Assembly: GCF_963677715.1 (NCBI RefSeq)
Contig: NZ_OY782495.1
Span: 1,426,001-1,490,000 of the forward strand
Reading direction: 5' to 3'
Source of the DNA: an uncultured Bacteroides sp.
Lineage (GTDB): Bacteria; Bacteroidota; Bacteroidia; Bacteroidales; Bacteroidaceae
DNA: 64,000 nucleotides
The position numbers and the translations under genes are program-made. The first letter of the stretch is position 1. Every line of letters starts with the position of its first letter. The notes below the pieces were generated by a model that ran no database searches, was not told the DNA's origin, and saw only the letters and a program-made list of their open reading frames with translations. This document shows, piece by piece, positions 45,869 to 55,759 of this stretch.

Positions 45869-48121
45869 ATGGATCATGTAAATAATAAAGAAATGTCTGA
45901 TGAAGAGATGATTGAACAATCATTTCAGGAGCTGTTGAATGATTACCTATCGACTAAACATCGTAAGCGCATTGAAATTATAACAAAAGCATTCAACTTT
46001 GCTAATCAGGCACACAAAGGAATTAAGCGCCAATCGGGAGAGCCCTATATCATGCATCCGTTGTCTGTTGCTAAAATTGTTTGCAATGAAATAGGCCTTG
46101 GCTCCACATCTATTTGTTCCTCATTATTGCATGACGTTGTTGAAGACACGGATTACACTGTAGAAGATATTGAAAACATTTTCGGCCCTAAAATAGCTCA
46201 CATTGTCGATGGACTAACCAAAATATCGGGGGGAATATTTGGAGACAAAGCTTCGGCTCAAGCAGAGAACTTTAAGAAATTGTTACTCACCATGTCGGAT
46301 GATATCCGGGTTATCCTGATTAAGATAGCCGATCGCCTGCACAACATGAGAACATTGGGTTCTCTCCTACCTAACAAGCAGTTCAAAATTGCCGGTGAAA
46401 CTTTATATATCTATGCTCCTTTAGCCAACAGATTGGGACTCTATCAAATAAAAACGGAACTGGAGAATCTGAGTTTCAGATACGAACATCCCGAAGAGTA
46501 CCAAGAGATCAAAGAAAAGCTAGAAGCGACTGCCGCCGAGCGTGATGAAGTTTTTAAAGCCTTCACCGCACCTATCCGCATTCAACTAGACAGGATGGGA
46601 CTAACCTATCGGATAGTGGCGCGAGTAAAATCTATTTATTCTATATGGAATAAAATGCAAACAAAACATGTTCCTTTTGAAGAAATATACGATTTGCTTG
46701 CTGTACGTATCATATTCGCCCCCCGCGATGAAGAAGAAGAACTAAATGATTGCTTTGATATATATGTTTCCATCTCTAAAATATACAAACCTCATCCCGA
46801 CCGTTTGCGCGACTGGGTTAGTCATCCCAAAGCAAACGGCTATCAAGCACTACATGTCACCCTAATGGGGAATAATGGTCAGTGGATCGAAGTGCAAATT
46901 CGAAGCGAAAGAATGAACGACGTGGCCGAACAAGGTTTTGCCGCTCATTGGAAATACAAAGAAGGAGAAGGCGGTGAGGATGAGGGTGAACTGGAGAAAT
47001 GGCTTCGTACCATCAAAGAGATTTTGGACGATCCTCAGCCTGATGCCATTGACTTTCTCGATACGATAAAACTCAATTTGTTTGCATCGGAAATTTTTGT
47101 GTTTACTCCCAAAGGCGAAATCAAAACAATGCCTCAAAACTCTACCGCACTCGATTTTGCTTTCTCTATACACACTGATTTGGGAAGTCATTGCATTGGT
47201 GCCAAAGTAAATCACAAACTGGTTCCGCTAAGCCACAAATTGCAGAGTGGAGACCAAGTGGAGATAATAACTTCTAAATCGCAACGAGTGCAACCTTCAT
47301 GGGAAATCTTTGCCACAACGGCTAAGGCCCGCGCCAAAATAGCCACCATATTGAAAAAGGAACAAAAAGTTTCTCAGAAAGAAGGGGAAACAATTCTTTC
47401 TGACTTTTTTCTGAAAGAAGATATTAACGCCGATGATACTGCCATTGACAAGCTATGTAAGCTTCACGATGTAAAAAACCGGGATGAATTTTTAATATCC
47501 GTTGGGAATAAGAGTATAACACTTGGCGAGGCAGACAAAAATGAGTTGAAAGAAAAACAAAGTAGCGGTAATTGGAAAAAATATCTGATGTTCTCATTTG
47601 GTAACGGGAACAAAGAACTCAAAGAAAAAGCAGAAAATAAAGGAGAACCTCAGGAAAAGATAAACCCGAAAGAAGTCCTCAAATTGACTGAAGAAACTAT
47701 ATTGAAAAATTACATCATCGCTGATTGTTGCCACCCTATTCCAGGCGACGATGTGCTGGGGTATATAGATGAAAAAGGCCAAATCATTATTCATAAACGC
47801 CAATGCCCGGTAGCCTCTAAATTGAAAAGCAATTACGGCAATCGAATCATAGCTACCAGCTGGGACACCCACAAAGCGCTCTCTTTTCTTGTCTATATTT
47901 ATATTAAAGGCATTGACAGTATTGGCATTTTAAATGAGATAACACAAATTATTTCCCGCCAGCTAAACGTCAATATCCGTAATTTGAATATTGAAACAAA
48001 TGATGGAATCTTTGAAGGGAAAATACAACTCTATGTTCATGATGTAGACGATGTGAAACAAATATGCGATAACCTACGTAAAGTAAACAATGTGAAATCG
48101 GTTACCCGTATTGACGCATAA
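45869..48121 (+). CDS. Bifunctional (p)ppGpp synthetase/hydrolase (RelA/SpoT family)
   Basis: This is a 750-residue stringent-response enzyme. The hydrolase HD domain looks intact (GEPYIMHPLSVAKIV and SSLLHDVVEDTDYT). The synthetase domain also looks active, with YDLLAVRIIF, SHPKANGYQALHVTLMG and the catalytic Glu in EVQIRSERMNDVAEQGFAAH. A TGS domain (about 405-465, with VFTPKGEIKTMP) and a conserved DCCHPIPGDDVLGY segment precede a C-terminal ACT domain (about 675-750). It is therefore of the bifunctional Rel/SpoT type. It is preceded by its own promoter and converges on the MerR-type gene. Confidence 0.95.
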   Translation: MDHVNNKEMSDEEMIEQSFQELLNDYLSTKHRKRIEIITKAFNFANQAHKGIKRQSGEPYIMHPLSVAKIVCNEIGLGSTSICSSLLHDVVEDTDYTVEDIENIFGPKIAHIVDGLTKISGGIFGDKASAQAENFKKLLLTMSDDIRVILIKIADRLHNMRTLGSLLPNKQFKIAGETLYIYAPLANRLGLYQIKTELENLSFRYEHPEEYQEIKEKLEATAAERDEVFKAFTAPIRIQLDRMGLTYRIVARVKSIYSIWNKMQTKHVPFEEIYDLLAVRIIFAPRDEEEELNDCFDIYVSISKIYKPHPDRLRDWVSHPKANGYQALHVTLMGNNGQWIEVQIRSERMNDVAEQGFAAHWKYKEGEGGEDEGELEKWLRTIKEILDDPQPDAIDFLDTIKLNLFASEIFVFTPKGEIKTMPQNSTALDFAFSIHTDLGSHCIGAKVNHKLVPLSHKLQSGDQVEIITSKSQRVQPSWEIFATTAKARAKIATILKKEQKVSQKEGETILSDFFLKEDINADDTAIDKLCKLHDVKNRDEFLISVGNKSITLGEADKNELKEKQSSGNWKKYLMFSFGNGNKELKEKAENKGEPQEKINPKEVLKLTEETILKNYIIADCCHPIPGDDVLGYIDEKGQIIIHKRQCPVASKLKSNYGNRIIATSWDTHKALSFLVYIYIKGIDSIGILNEITQIISRQLNVNIRNLNIETNDGIFEGKIQLYVHDVDDVKQICDNLRKVNNVKSVTRIDA

Positions 48122-48154
48122 AACCAATCTAACAGATGCCAGTACAAAAAGAGA

Positions 48155-48508
48155 TTAAGATCCTGGCCTTCCATCCAACTCTTTTTTAATGGCTAACAAT
48201 TCTTCCTTAAGACTCTTCAACCGGTCAATAATCTCAAAATTGCGCACAGTAGTCTCTTTATTATCTTTCAATTTTTGCCTGGCACCGGGTAAAGTCATCC
48301 CTTTTTCTTTCACCAAATGATAAATCAGCTTGATCGTTTCCACATCTTCTTTACGATACTGACGTGTACCATGACCATTTTTCCTCGGTGTAATTTGAGG
48401 AAATTCTTTTTCCCAAAAACGCAGTAACGATTCGTTGACATCAAACATTTGCGCTACCTCACTAATGGAATAGTACAATTTTAAGTCTTTATTGAAATTA
48501 GAAACCAT
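48155..48508 (-). CDS. MerR family transcriptional regulator
   Basis: This is a 117-residue protein with an N-terminal MerR winged helix: YYSISEVAQMFDVNESLLRF, WEKEFPQITPRKNGHGTRQY and RKEDVETIKLIYHLVKEKGM. A coiled coil follows for dimerisation (IIDRLKSLKEELLAIKKEL). There is no effector-binding domain and no cysteine cluster, so the signal it senses is unclear. It follows the M23 peptidase gene by 35 nt on the same strand, a pairing I recognise as common in Bacteroidetes. Its targets are unknown. Confidence 0.9.
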   Translation of the reverse strand: MVSNFNKDLKLYYSISEVAQMFDVNESLLRFWEKEFPQITPRKNGHGTRQYRKEDVETIKLIYHLVKEKGMTLPGARQKLKDNKETTVRNFEIIDRLKSLKEELLAIKKELDGRPGS

Positions 48509-48543
48509 ACAATTTATCTCTTATTAAAATCATTCTGAGAAAA

Positions 48544-49512
48544 TTAATCGAATACTTTACCGTGGTTTGCAGCAATATGAATCATCTTTTCATAATTCTC
48601 GGCACTCAAATCCATGAAATAATAATTAACCGGATTAACCAATTCTCCTTTTACATGCACTTCGTAATGTAAATGGGGGCCGGTACTTCTTCCGGTATTT
48701 CCTACTCCTCCAATAACCTCACCACGAAGCACCTTTCGACCCAGTTTCGTACGGAAATCCCGCAAATGTGCGTATAACGTTCGATATCCAAAACCATGAT
48801 TTATTTCAATGGTATTACCATATTCTGTCTGCCAACCCATCTTCACCACGACTCCATCACCCGTTGCATAGACATTTGTGCCCGGATGTGCGGAAAAGTC
48901 CATCCCTCCATGAAACTTAGCCGTTCCGTAAATCGGATCTATGCGCATTCCATATCCTGAGGCCGTTTGCCGGAGATCTTTGTTAGACACAGGTTGAATA
49001 GCCGGAATACATTTCAGCATTTCATCATGTTTCTTGCACATCTCTACCACATCATCAAACGATTTGGATTGTATATAGATCTGTTTGCTAAGCAAGTCCA
49101 TCTTTTGAGTCGTATTTACCACCAATGCCGAGTTGGCCATACCCATTAACTGTTCGTATCGGTTCGTACCGCTGTAACCGGCTTTACGAATAGCCGGAGA
49201 GATGGGATCGGCCTGAAAAATAACCCTGTACAAATTATCATCGCGTTGCTGAACATCTTGCAGTACCCCCAAAGCCTCGTCGAGGCGGTGAGAAAGTACG
49301 TTATATTGGGCCAGCAACCGACTGTTCTCTTTTCTCAACTCTTTCTCTGATGGCGAGCCGAAAAGAAGAAGCAAGATGATAAAAGCACCTGCTCCCAGCC
49401 CCATGCCGACAAATAGCCTTCGAAGAATACTCAGTGCTCGCTGCCGAACAGTAGGATATATCCTGTCGTAAGTCTGTGTTTGCGGGTTATAAATGTAGTA
49501 AACTTTGCGCAT
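48544..49512 (-). CDS. M23 family murein endopeptidase
   Basis: This is a 322-residue protein with an N-terminal cytoplasmic tail, one membrane helix (about 36-52, GLGAGAFIILLLLF), a periplasmic coiled coil (SEKELRKENSRLLAQYNVLS onward) and a C-terminal LytM/M23 domain. Zinc-binding motifs are FHGGMDFSAHPGTNVYA and GRSTGPHLHYEVHV, with GFGYRTLYAHL between them; all expected His/Asp ligands are present, so it looks catalytically active against peptide cross-links. It is divergent from alaS and is followed by the MerR-type regulator. Confidence 0.93.
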   Translation of the reverse strand: MRKVYYIYNPQTQTYDRIYPTVRQRALSILRRLFVGMGLGAGAFIILLLLFGSPSEKELRKENSRLLAQYNVLSHRLDEALGVLQDVQQRDDNLYRVIFQADPISPAIRKAGYSGTNRYEQLMGMANSALVVNTTQKMDLLSKQIYIQSKSFDDVVEMCKKHDEMLKCIPAIQPVSNKDLRQTASGYGMRIDPIYGTAKFHGGMDFSAHPGTNVYATGDGVVVKMGWQTEYGNTIEINHGFGYRTLYAHLRDFRTKLGRKVLRGEVIGGVGNTGRSTGPHLHYEVHVKGELVNPVNYYFMDLSAENYEKMIHIAANHGKVFD

Positions 49513-49541
49513 TAAGGAAAATATTTCGAATAATAATAGGG

Positions 49542-49568
49542 CAAAAATAATAAAACGAGCTATCTTTG
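49542..49568. promoter_or_regulatory. Divergent -7 elements for the M23 peptidase gene and alaS
   Basis: Minus-strand TATTTTTG (49542-49549) lies 30 nt before the M23 ATG. Plus-strand TATCTTTG (49561-49568) precedes alaS and leaves a leader of about 140 nt. Both match TAnnTTTG. The alaS leader has a possible small hairpin (TGAAG/CTTCA) but no riboswitch that I recognise. Confidence 0.45.
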
Positions 49569-49716
49569 CACATCTTTTTTTAGAATATTAACCTCAAAGA
49601 CGTTCTAAGTTGCAAGTCCTGAAGTAGTTGTTTCTTCAAGAATGATGAAATTATTCGCATAACTATAGATGCACGCTCAATACTTAGAGCCTGAATATTA
49701 TAACCGAAATAGAAGT

Positions 49717-52335
49717 ATGTTGACTGCAAAAGAGATCAGAGATTCTTTCAAGATTTTTTTCGATTCTAAAGGACACCAGATTGTACCTTCGGCACCGATG
49801 GTGATAAAAGACGACCCAACCCTGATGTTTACGAACGCCGGAATGAATCAATTTAAAGATATCATCCTGGGTAACCATCCGGCAAAATATAAAAGAGTGG
49901 CCGACTCGCAAAAGTGCCTCCGCGTAAGTGGAAAGCACAACGACTTGGAAGAAGTGGGGCACGACACTTATCATCATACCATGTTCGAGATGCTTGGCAA
50001 CTGGTCGTTTGGCGATTATTTCAAGAAAGAAGCCATTGAGTGGGCATGGGAATACTTGGTAGAAGTGTTAAAACTTGATCCGACTCTTCTTTACGCCACT
50101 GTATTTGAAGGAAACAAGGAAGAGGGATTGGAACGCGACAACGAAGCTGCTGCTATTTGGGGACAGTTTTTACCGGCGGATCATATCATTAACGGAAATA
50201 AGCACGATAACTTCTGGGAGATGGGTGATACCGGCCCTTGCGGACCGTGTTCCGAAATCCACATTGATTTGCGTAGTGATGCCGAACGTGCTGCCATCAG
50301 CGGCCTTTCGCTGGTTAATCAAAGTCACCCGCAAGTGATTGAAATATGGAACCTCGTGTTCATGCAATACAATAGAAAGGCCGATGGAAGCCTTGAAGGC
50401 CTACCTGCTAAGGTAATTGACACCGGCATGGGCTTTGAACGCCTCTGCATGGCACTACAGAAAAAAACATCGAACTATGACACCGACGTTTTTCAACCGA
50501 TTATTAAGGTAATAGCTCAGATGGCCGGAACAGTATACGGCAAAGAGACGCAAAACGACATTGCTATGAGGGTGATTGCCGACCACATACGTACCATTTC
50601 TTTTTCCATTACAGACGGACAATTGCCTTCGAATGCAAAAGCAGGATACGTTATCCGCCGCATTCTTCGCCGTGCCGTGCGCTACGGATACACTTTCCTC
50701 AACCAAAAGCAAGCTTTTATGTATCGGCTACTGCCGGTATTGATTGAAAGTATGGGCGATGCTTATCCGGAACTAATCGCACAACGGGAATTGATTGAAA
50801 AAGTGGTTAAGGAAGAAGAGGAATCTTTCCTTCGCACACTGGAAACCGGTATCCGCCTGCTCGATAAGACCATGAGCGATACTAAATCGGCTGGAAAGTC
50901 GACCATCAGCGGAAAAGATGCCTTTACGTTATACGATACCTTCGGCTTCCCTCTCGACCTTACCGAACTTATCCTTCGTGAGAACGAGATGACCGTGGAC
51001 ATAGAAGAATTCAATGCCGAAATGCAGATACAAAAAGCGCGCGCACGAAACGCCGCTGCCGTAGAAACAGGTGACTGGATTACGCTGAAAGAAGGAACAA
51101 CGGCATTTGTGGGATACGATTATACGGAATATGAAGTTTCGATTCTTCGCTACCGCCAAGTGAAACAAAAGAATCAGACTCTTTATCAACTGGTGCTGGA
51201 CAGCACTCCATTCTATGCTGAAAGCGGCGGACAGGTAGGTGATACGGGCGTTATAGTCAGCGAGTTCGAAACCATCGAAGTGATTGACACGAAGAAAGAA
51301 AACAATCTGCCGGTTCACATCACTAAAAAGCTACCTGCAAATATAGAAGCACCGATGATGGCTTGTGTAGACACCGACAAGCGGGCTGCCAGCGCTGCCA
51401 ATCACTCGGCTACACACTTACTGGACGAAGCCCTTCGCGAAGTGCTTGGCGGACATGTAGAACAAAAAGGCTCTTTGGTTACTCCGGACTCTTTACGATT
51501 TGACTTTTCACACTTCCAGAAAGTAACCGATGAAGAAATCCGCAGGGTAGAACACATAGTAAATGCTAAGATCCGTGCCAACATACCGCTTACGGAATAT
51601 CGCAACATCCCCATTGCCGACGCCAAAGAGCTGGGTGCAATCGCCCTCTTCGGCGAAAAATATGGTGATGAGGTTCGCGTAATTCAGTTTGGCAAATCGA
51701 TAGAGTTTTGTGGTGGAACCCATGTGCAAGCTACCGGAAACATCGGGATAATGAAGATCATATCCGAAAGTTCGGTTGCGGCAGGTGTGCGACGCATTGA
51801 AGCCTATACGGGTGCTAAGGTAGAAGAGATGCTTGATACCATTCAAGACACGCTAACCGACCTGAAAGCCTTATTCAATAACACACCCGATCTGGCCATA
51901 GCCATCCGGAAGTATATTGAAGAAAATGCCGGACTGAAGAAGCAGGTGGATGAGTTCATGAAAGAGAAAGAGGCCGTAATCAAAGAAAGCTTGCTAAAGA
52001 GCATGCAAGAGATTAATGGAATTAAAGTGATAAAAACCTGTCTGCCCATTCCGGCCGAAACAATTAAAAACATTGCCTTTCAACTACGCGGAGAGATAAC
52101 GGAAAGCCTCTTCTTTGTAGCCGGAAGCATTGATAACCAAAAGCCATTCTTAACAGTTATGCTAAGCGACAACCTTGTTGCCTCCGGAATGAATGCCGGC
52201 AAACTGGTAAAAGAAGCAGCCAGACTGATTCAGGGTGGCGGTGGCGGCCAGGCTCACTTTGCCACAGCCGGAGGAAAAAACGCCGACGAGCTGAATGCTG
52301 CCGTAGACAAAGTAATAAAGCTGGCTGGAATCTGA
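49717..52335 (+). CDS. alaS: Alanyl-tRNA synthetase
   Basis: This is an 872-residue class II synthetase charging tRNA-Ala. I start it at the ATG at 49717 ([15 protein letters not shown]), the canonical N-terminus, rather than the upstream in-frame ATG at 49669. Class II motifs are visible ([11 protein letters not shown] and [15 protein letters not shown]). The editing domain has [17 protein letters not shown] and [14 protein letters not shown], with the Cys and His ligands in [12 protein letters not shown]. The C-terminal DHHA1/C-Ala domain ends in the glycine-rich [16 protein letters not shown]. All editing ligands are present. It has its own promoter and a strong terminator. Confidence 0.97.
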   Translation: MLTAKEIRDSFKIFFDSKGHQIVPSAPMVIKDDPTLMFTNAGMNQFKDIILGNHPAKYKRVADSQKCLRVSGKHNDLEEVGHDTYHHTMFEMLGNWSFGDYFKKEAIEWAWEYLVEVLKLDPTLLYATVFEGNKEEGLERDNEAAAIWGQFLPADHIINGNKHDNFWEMGDTGPCGPCSEIHIDLRSDAERAAISGLSLVNQSHPQVIEIWNLVFMQYNRKADGSLEGLPAKVIDTGMGFERLCMALQKKTSNYDTDVFQPIIKVIAQMAGTVYGKETQNDIAMRVIADHIRTISFSITDGQLPSNAKAGYVIRRILRRAVRYGYTFLNQKQAFMYRLLPVLIESMGDAYPELIAQRELIEKVVKEEEESFLRTLETGIRLLDKTMSDTKSAGKSTISGKDAFTLYDTFGFPLDLTELILRENEMTVDIEEFNAEMQIQKARARNAAAVETGDWITLKEGTTAFVGYDYTEYEVSILRYRQVKQKNQTLYQLVLDSTPFYAESGGQVGDTGVIVSEFETIEVIDTKKENNLPVHITKKLPANIEAPMMACVDTDKRAASAANHSATHLLDEALREVLGGHVEQKGSLVTPDSLRFDFSHFQKVTDEEIRRVEHIVNAKIRANIPLTEYRNIPIADAKELGAIALFGEKYGDEVRVIQFGKSIEFCGGTHVQATGNIGIMKIISESSVAAGVRRIEAYTGAKVEEMLDTIQDTLTDLKALFNNTPDLAIAIRKYIEENAGLKKQVDEFMKEKEAVIKESLLKSMQEINGIKVIKTCLPIPAETIKNIAFQLRGEITESLFFVAGSIDNQKPFLTVMLSDNLVASGMNAGKLVKEAARLIQGGGGGQAHFATAGGKNADELNAAVDKVIKLAGI

Positions 52336-52426
52336 AAATAATCAACCGAAAGCTTGCATTGAACGTTGTAATGTAGTATATTTGTAATACTTAAATTAAA
52401 GTAACTTCAAATTAGATTGAGATAGA

Positions 52427-52457
52427 AGAGAGTGCCCACAGGCGCTCTCTTTTTTTT
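52427..52457 (+). terminator. Rho-independent terminator downstream of alaS
   Basis: AGAGAGTGCC (52427-52436) pairs with GGCGCTCTCT (52441-52450) around a CACA loop with one G-U, followed by a run of seven further T. It stands 92 nt after the alaS stop. Confidence 0.88.
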
Positions 52458-52463
52458 GTTATC

Positions 52464-52579
52464 ACGGTGCAAAAAGAGTCAAAGCACCCTTGTTTCGAGG
52501 TAAAAGGACGGTGCAATTTTCCCCAAATGACGGTGCAATCCGGTCGGAAAGACGGTTGCACTTTTCAAAAATGCAACCG
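52464..52579. repeat. Repeats of ACGGTGCAA with a terminal hairpin
   Basis: ACGGTGCAA occurs at 52464-52472, 52508-52516 and 52530-52538, and the variant ACGGTTGCA at 52552-52560. The last copy forms a perfect 8-bp hairpin with TGCAACCG at 52572-52579. The spacing is uneven (44, 22 and 22 nt). The whole gap 52336-52743 otherwise holds only the alaS terminator and no gene that I can support. Function unknown. Confidence 0.6.
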
Positions 52580-52743
52580 GGAAAAGAAAAAACTCAATGA
52601 TGAATGACAAAAACATCCCGTACTTTCTCCAGTCGAAGCTTGGAAGCTCGCAGATAAGCGGAAAGAGTTAAGAAAGAATAAATCTGCTCTTGACAAAAAG
52701 GACCTTCCGTATGTCATACTGTAACGATAAGAGAATCGGCTTT

Positions 52744-54162
52744 TTATTCAAGCTGCTGCTTCGGATAATTAACCAAATACAACGTATCCGTGGCACGGGT
52801 AAAAGCCGTGTACAGCCAACGAAAATAATCAGACGTAAGCTGTTCTTCGCTTATGTATCCCTGATCCAGAAAAACATTTCGCCATTGCCCTCCCTGTGCC
52901 TTGTGGCAGGTAATGGCATAAGCATACTTCACCTGCAAAGCGTTGTAGTATGGATCGGCTTTCATCTTCTTCATCCGCTCCCGTTTCAGGCTAATATCGG
53001 CATAATCTTCTAACACGCTATAAAACAACTTATCATTCTCCGCTTTCGGCAAAGCAGGCGAATCCGTATGCAATGTATCGAGAATCACATTCGCCTCTAA
53101 CTCAAAATCCCCGTAATCGGGAAACGAAAGCACCACTTCGGCAAAGCGAAAGCCATAAAGCTCCCGCGTTCTCCTCACCCGGCGCACCATCGCTATCTCA
53201 CCATTCGCAATAAATTCCATCTCCTTATACGGCTCCGTCCAGTAATAATTGTTTTTTGCCACCATCAGAAAATCGCCCGTATTCAGTTCATCCTCCCGAT
53301 AAAGAATCGAATTGCGTACTCCGTTATTATAGATGTTGGCACGTTTGTTCGAACGGCACACCACAATCGTTTCCTCCATGCCGTCGCGGTCATAGCAAGT
53401 GGTCAGCGCCTCTATCAATTCATCTCCGGGTATCGAACGAATATCGGCAAAGCCGGTCAACTTTATTTTCGGAAACGAAGCAAACTTTTCTTCAGCAATC
53501 AGTCTACGCAACTCGGTAGCATTATACAACACCCCCGAATCCTGAGTTTGACGAACCACCTGAGTCAGATTCATCTCACGCACCTCCAACCCATATCCTC
53601 TTAATACATCCGAAGAAAGTGCAGGCCCCTGCACTTCGCCCACCGGCGGAAGCTGAGCCGTATCTCCCATCAGCAACAATCTACATCCAGTGCCCGAATA
53701 AACAAATTGCATCAAGTCATCGAGCAACCGCCCGGTACCAAACACAGCCCCCGAAAGCCCCGCATTAGAAATCATAGATGCCTCATCCACAATAAATAAT
53801 GTGTGCGCGCTCAAATTATCATTCACCGAGAAATTGTTCACCTCATTAGAAAATGACTGCTGCCTGTATATCTTCTTATGTATTGTAAAAGCAGCATGCC
53901 CGGCATAAGCCGAAAACACCTTTGCCGCACGCCCTGTGGGTGCCAACAATACAGATCTCTGCTGCAAGGCATCCATCGTTTTCACCAAAGCTCCGATAAG
54001 TGATGTTTTACCTGTCCCCGCATATCCCCTGAGCACAAATACAGCATCATTCTTAGGCAATAAGAGGAACTCTGCCAATGAATTAACAGCCATTTCCTGC
54101 TCCAAAGTTGGATCATAAGGAAAATTTTCCTTAATTTGTCGTTCTAAATAGTTATTTATCAT
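52744..54162 (-). CDS. RecD/Dda-like superfamily 1 DNA helicase
   Basis: This is a 472-residue SF1B helicase. Walker A is LRGYAGTGKTSLI (about residue 45-57), motif Ia is LLAPTGRAAKVFS, Walker B is TLFIVDEASMIS, motif III is LLLMGDTAQLPPVG, and the C-terminal UvrD_C_2 part holds KYAYAITCHKAQGGQW with FRWLYTAFTRATDTLYLV. It lacks the long N-terminal extension of RecD2 and has no RecBC partners nearby, so it resembles the phage-type Dda helicase in size. A role in replication-fork or recombination repair is likely but not shown. It is divergent from the 54260 gene. Confidence 0.9.
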   Translation of the reverse strand: MINNYLERQIKENFPYDPTLEQEMAVNSLAEFLLLPKNDAVFVLRGYAGTGKTSLIGALVKTMDALQQRSVLLAPTGRAAKVFSAYAGHAAFTIHKKIYRQQSFSNEVNNFSVNDNLSAHTLFIVDEASMISNAGLSGAVFGTGRLLDDLMQFVYSGTGCRLLLMGDTAQLPPVGEVQGPALSSDVLRGYGLEVREMNLTQVVRQTQDSGVLYNATELRRLIAEEKFASFPKIKLTGFADIRSIPGDELIEALTTCYDRDGMEETIVVCRSNKRANIYNNGVRNSILYREDELNTGDFLMVAKNNYYWTEPYKEMEFIANGEIAMVRRVRRTRELYGFRFAEVVLSFPDYGDFELEANVILDTLHTDSPALPKAENDKLFYSVLEDYADISLKRERMKKMKADPYYNALQVKYAYAITCHKAQGGQWRNVFLDQGYISEEQLTSDYFRWLYTAFTRATDTLYLVNYPKQQLE

Positions 54163-54215
54163 TTCTATACGAGAAAAAAGTTCCCTTAACTATCGCTAAT
54201 TAGATTTATTTCTTT

Positions 54216-54223
54216 TAATTTTG
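54216..54223 (+). promoter_or_regulatory. -7 element for the 54260 operon
   Basis: TAATTTTG matches TAnnTTTG, 36 nt before the ATG at 54260. It rules out the longer start at 54221, which lies within the element. No clear -33 element is visible. Confidence 0.45.
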
Positions 54224-54259
54224 CGCTACGAATATAAACTAAAAAAAAACATATTTATC

Positions 54260-54946
54260 ATGAAAGCTGTAATTAATACCTTATTAGGTCTTTGCGTGTG
54301 CGTACTTGTATACATTTGCTATGCAAGCGTCATGGGTCCTATCAAGTTTGAAAGTGAGAAAAAAATCAGAGACAAACAAGTGATTGCTCGTTTGATTGAC
54401 ATTCGTAAAGCTCAGCAAGAATTTCGTATGCGCAACGATGGCAAATACACAGCAAGCTTTGATACTTTAATTAATTTCGTGAAGACCCAGAAAATTCCTT
54501 TCGTGATGAAAGAAGGCATTCTTTCTGACAAACAGCTGGAAGACGGCATGACAGAAAAAAAAGCAATGTCCCTTATTAATAAAGCAAAGAAAACAGGTAA
54601 CTGGTCAGAAGTTAAGGCAGCCGGTCTTGAACACTTCACACGTGACACAATGTGGGTAGCCGTAATGGATACCATCTTCTCTAAAGGTTTCAATGCAGAT
54701 TCCTTGCAATATGTTCCTTTCGGAGAAGGTGCTAAATTTGAGATGGCAACCAAAAGTAGCAACACTAAATCAGGAGCTCCTATCTACCTGCTTGAAGTTA
54801 AAACTCCTTATGAAACTTATCTGAAAGGCCTTGATAAACAAGAAATTGCAAACTTAAAGGACATAGAAAACAAGTTAGGCAAATATCCCGGTTTAATGGT
54901 AGGTTCTCTTGATACTCCCAATAACAATGCCGGTAACTGGGAATAA
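54260..54946 (+). CDS. Conserved membrane-anchored protein, pseudopilin-like N-terminus
   Basis: This is a 228-residue protein that I do not recognise by name. An N-terminal hydrophobic helix (KAVINTLLGLCVCVLVYICY) is followed by KKIRDKQVIARLIDIRKAQQ and EFRMRNDGKYTASFDTLINF. This recalls the start of type II secretion or type IV pilin-like proteins, where a helix leads into a KY-x-SFD-L segment, but no prepilin peptidase motif is visible. The rest is soluble alpha/beta with no catalytic motif, ending GSLDTPNNNAGNWE. It is followed 15 nt later by the DUF3822 gene, so the operon also includes rsmD. The start at 54260 is chosen because the -7 element overlaps the longer start. Confidence 0.75.
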   Translation: MKAVINTLLGLCVCVLVYICYASVMGPIKFESEKKIRDKQVIARLIDIRKAQQEFRMRNDGKYTASFDTLINFVKTQKIPFVMKEGILSDKQLEDGMTEKKAMSLINKAKKTGNWSEVKAAGLEHFTRDTMWVAVMDTIFSKGFNADSLQYVPFGEGAKFEMATKSSNTKSGAPIYLLEVKTPYETYLKGLDKQEIANLKDIENKLGKYPGLMVGSLDTPNNNAGNWE

Positions 54947-54961
54947 TATCAATAAACAAAC

Positions 54962-55759
54962 ATGCCCGAAAGAGCGATTATAGAAAACATCGATTTTAGT
55001 AAATCGGATCAATATACACTATCCATCCGTCTTAGTACGGATGGATTTTCTTTTTCTGTATATAACCCGCTTCAGAATGGTTCTACTCTTTTTTCAGAGA
55101 TACAGATAGAACCATCATTATCACTCACAGCTAATCTGAAACAAGTATTTCGTGAATCAGAACTATTCAATCACCCTTACAAGCGAGTAAATATAGTGAT
55201 GACAGGAAAAAGGTTCACCATGGTTCCTTTCGAGCTATTTGAAGACGAGCAAACAGAGATTATATTCTATCATAACCAGCAAAAAAGAGAAAACGAAATT
55301 GTACTTTACAACATCCTAAAGAAAAATAACATAGCTGTTATTTTCGGTATGGACAAAAGTGCGCATCAATTTCTAAGTGAACAATATCCCCAAGCTAGAT
55401 TTTACTCTCAAGTCACGCCTCTGGCCGAATATTTTTCAGTTAAAAGCAAGCTGGGTAACAACAAAAAAATATATGCCCATATACACCATAATACAATGGA
55501 CATATACGCCTACGAGCACGGACATCTTTTACTTGCCAATTCTTTTGAATGTAAAGAAACAGAAGACCGCATTTATTATTTGTTGTATATCTGGAAGCAA
55601 TTAGATTTTAATCAGGAAAGAGATGAGTTGCACCTTACAGGATCAATCAGCGACAAAGAAAGATTAACAAAAGAGCTACGAAAGTTTGTCTCACAAGTCT
55701 TCATCATTCCTCAAAGTACATTTACCGACATTCAAACATTAACATCATGCGAGTTATAA
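54962..55759 (+). CDS. DUF3822 family protein
   Basis: This is a 265-residue soluble protein of the Bacteroidetes DUF3822 family, with an actin/ASKHA-like pattern of short strands (LSIRLSTDGFSFSVYNPLQN near the start, KKIYAHIHHNTMDIYAYEHG in the middle). There is no signal peptide. No catalytic residues can be assigned, and the function is not known to me. It overlaps rsmD by 13 nt, a strong sign of translational coupling, and this linkage to rsmD is one I associate with Bacteroidetes. Any role in rRNA modification or regulation would be inference from context only. Confidence 0.8.
   Translation: MPERAIIENIDFSKSDQYTLSIRLSTDGFSFSVYNPLQNGSTLFSEIQIEPSLSLTANLKQVFRESELFNHPYKRVNIVMTGKRFTMVPFELFEDEQTEIIFYHNQQKRENEIVLYNILKKNNIAVIFGMDKSAHQFLSEQYPQARFYSQVTPLAEYFSVKSKLGNNKKIYAHIHHNTMDIYAYEHGHLLLANSFECKETEDRIYYLLYIWKQLDFNQERDELHLTGSISDKERLTKELRKFVSQVFIIPQSTFTDIQTLTSCEL

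Noticed and set aside
52464-52579. CRISPR array from the ACGGTGCAA repeats
   Set aside because: Units are 9 nt with spacers of 13-35 nt and no cas genes; far too short for CRISPR repeats.
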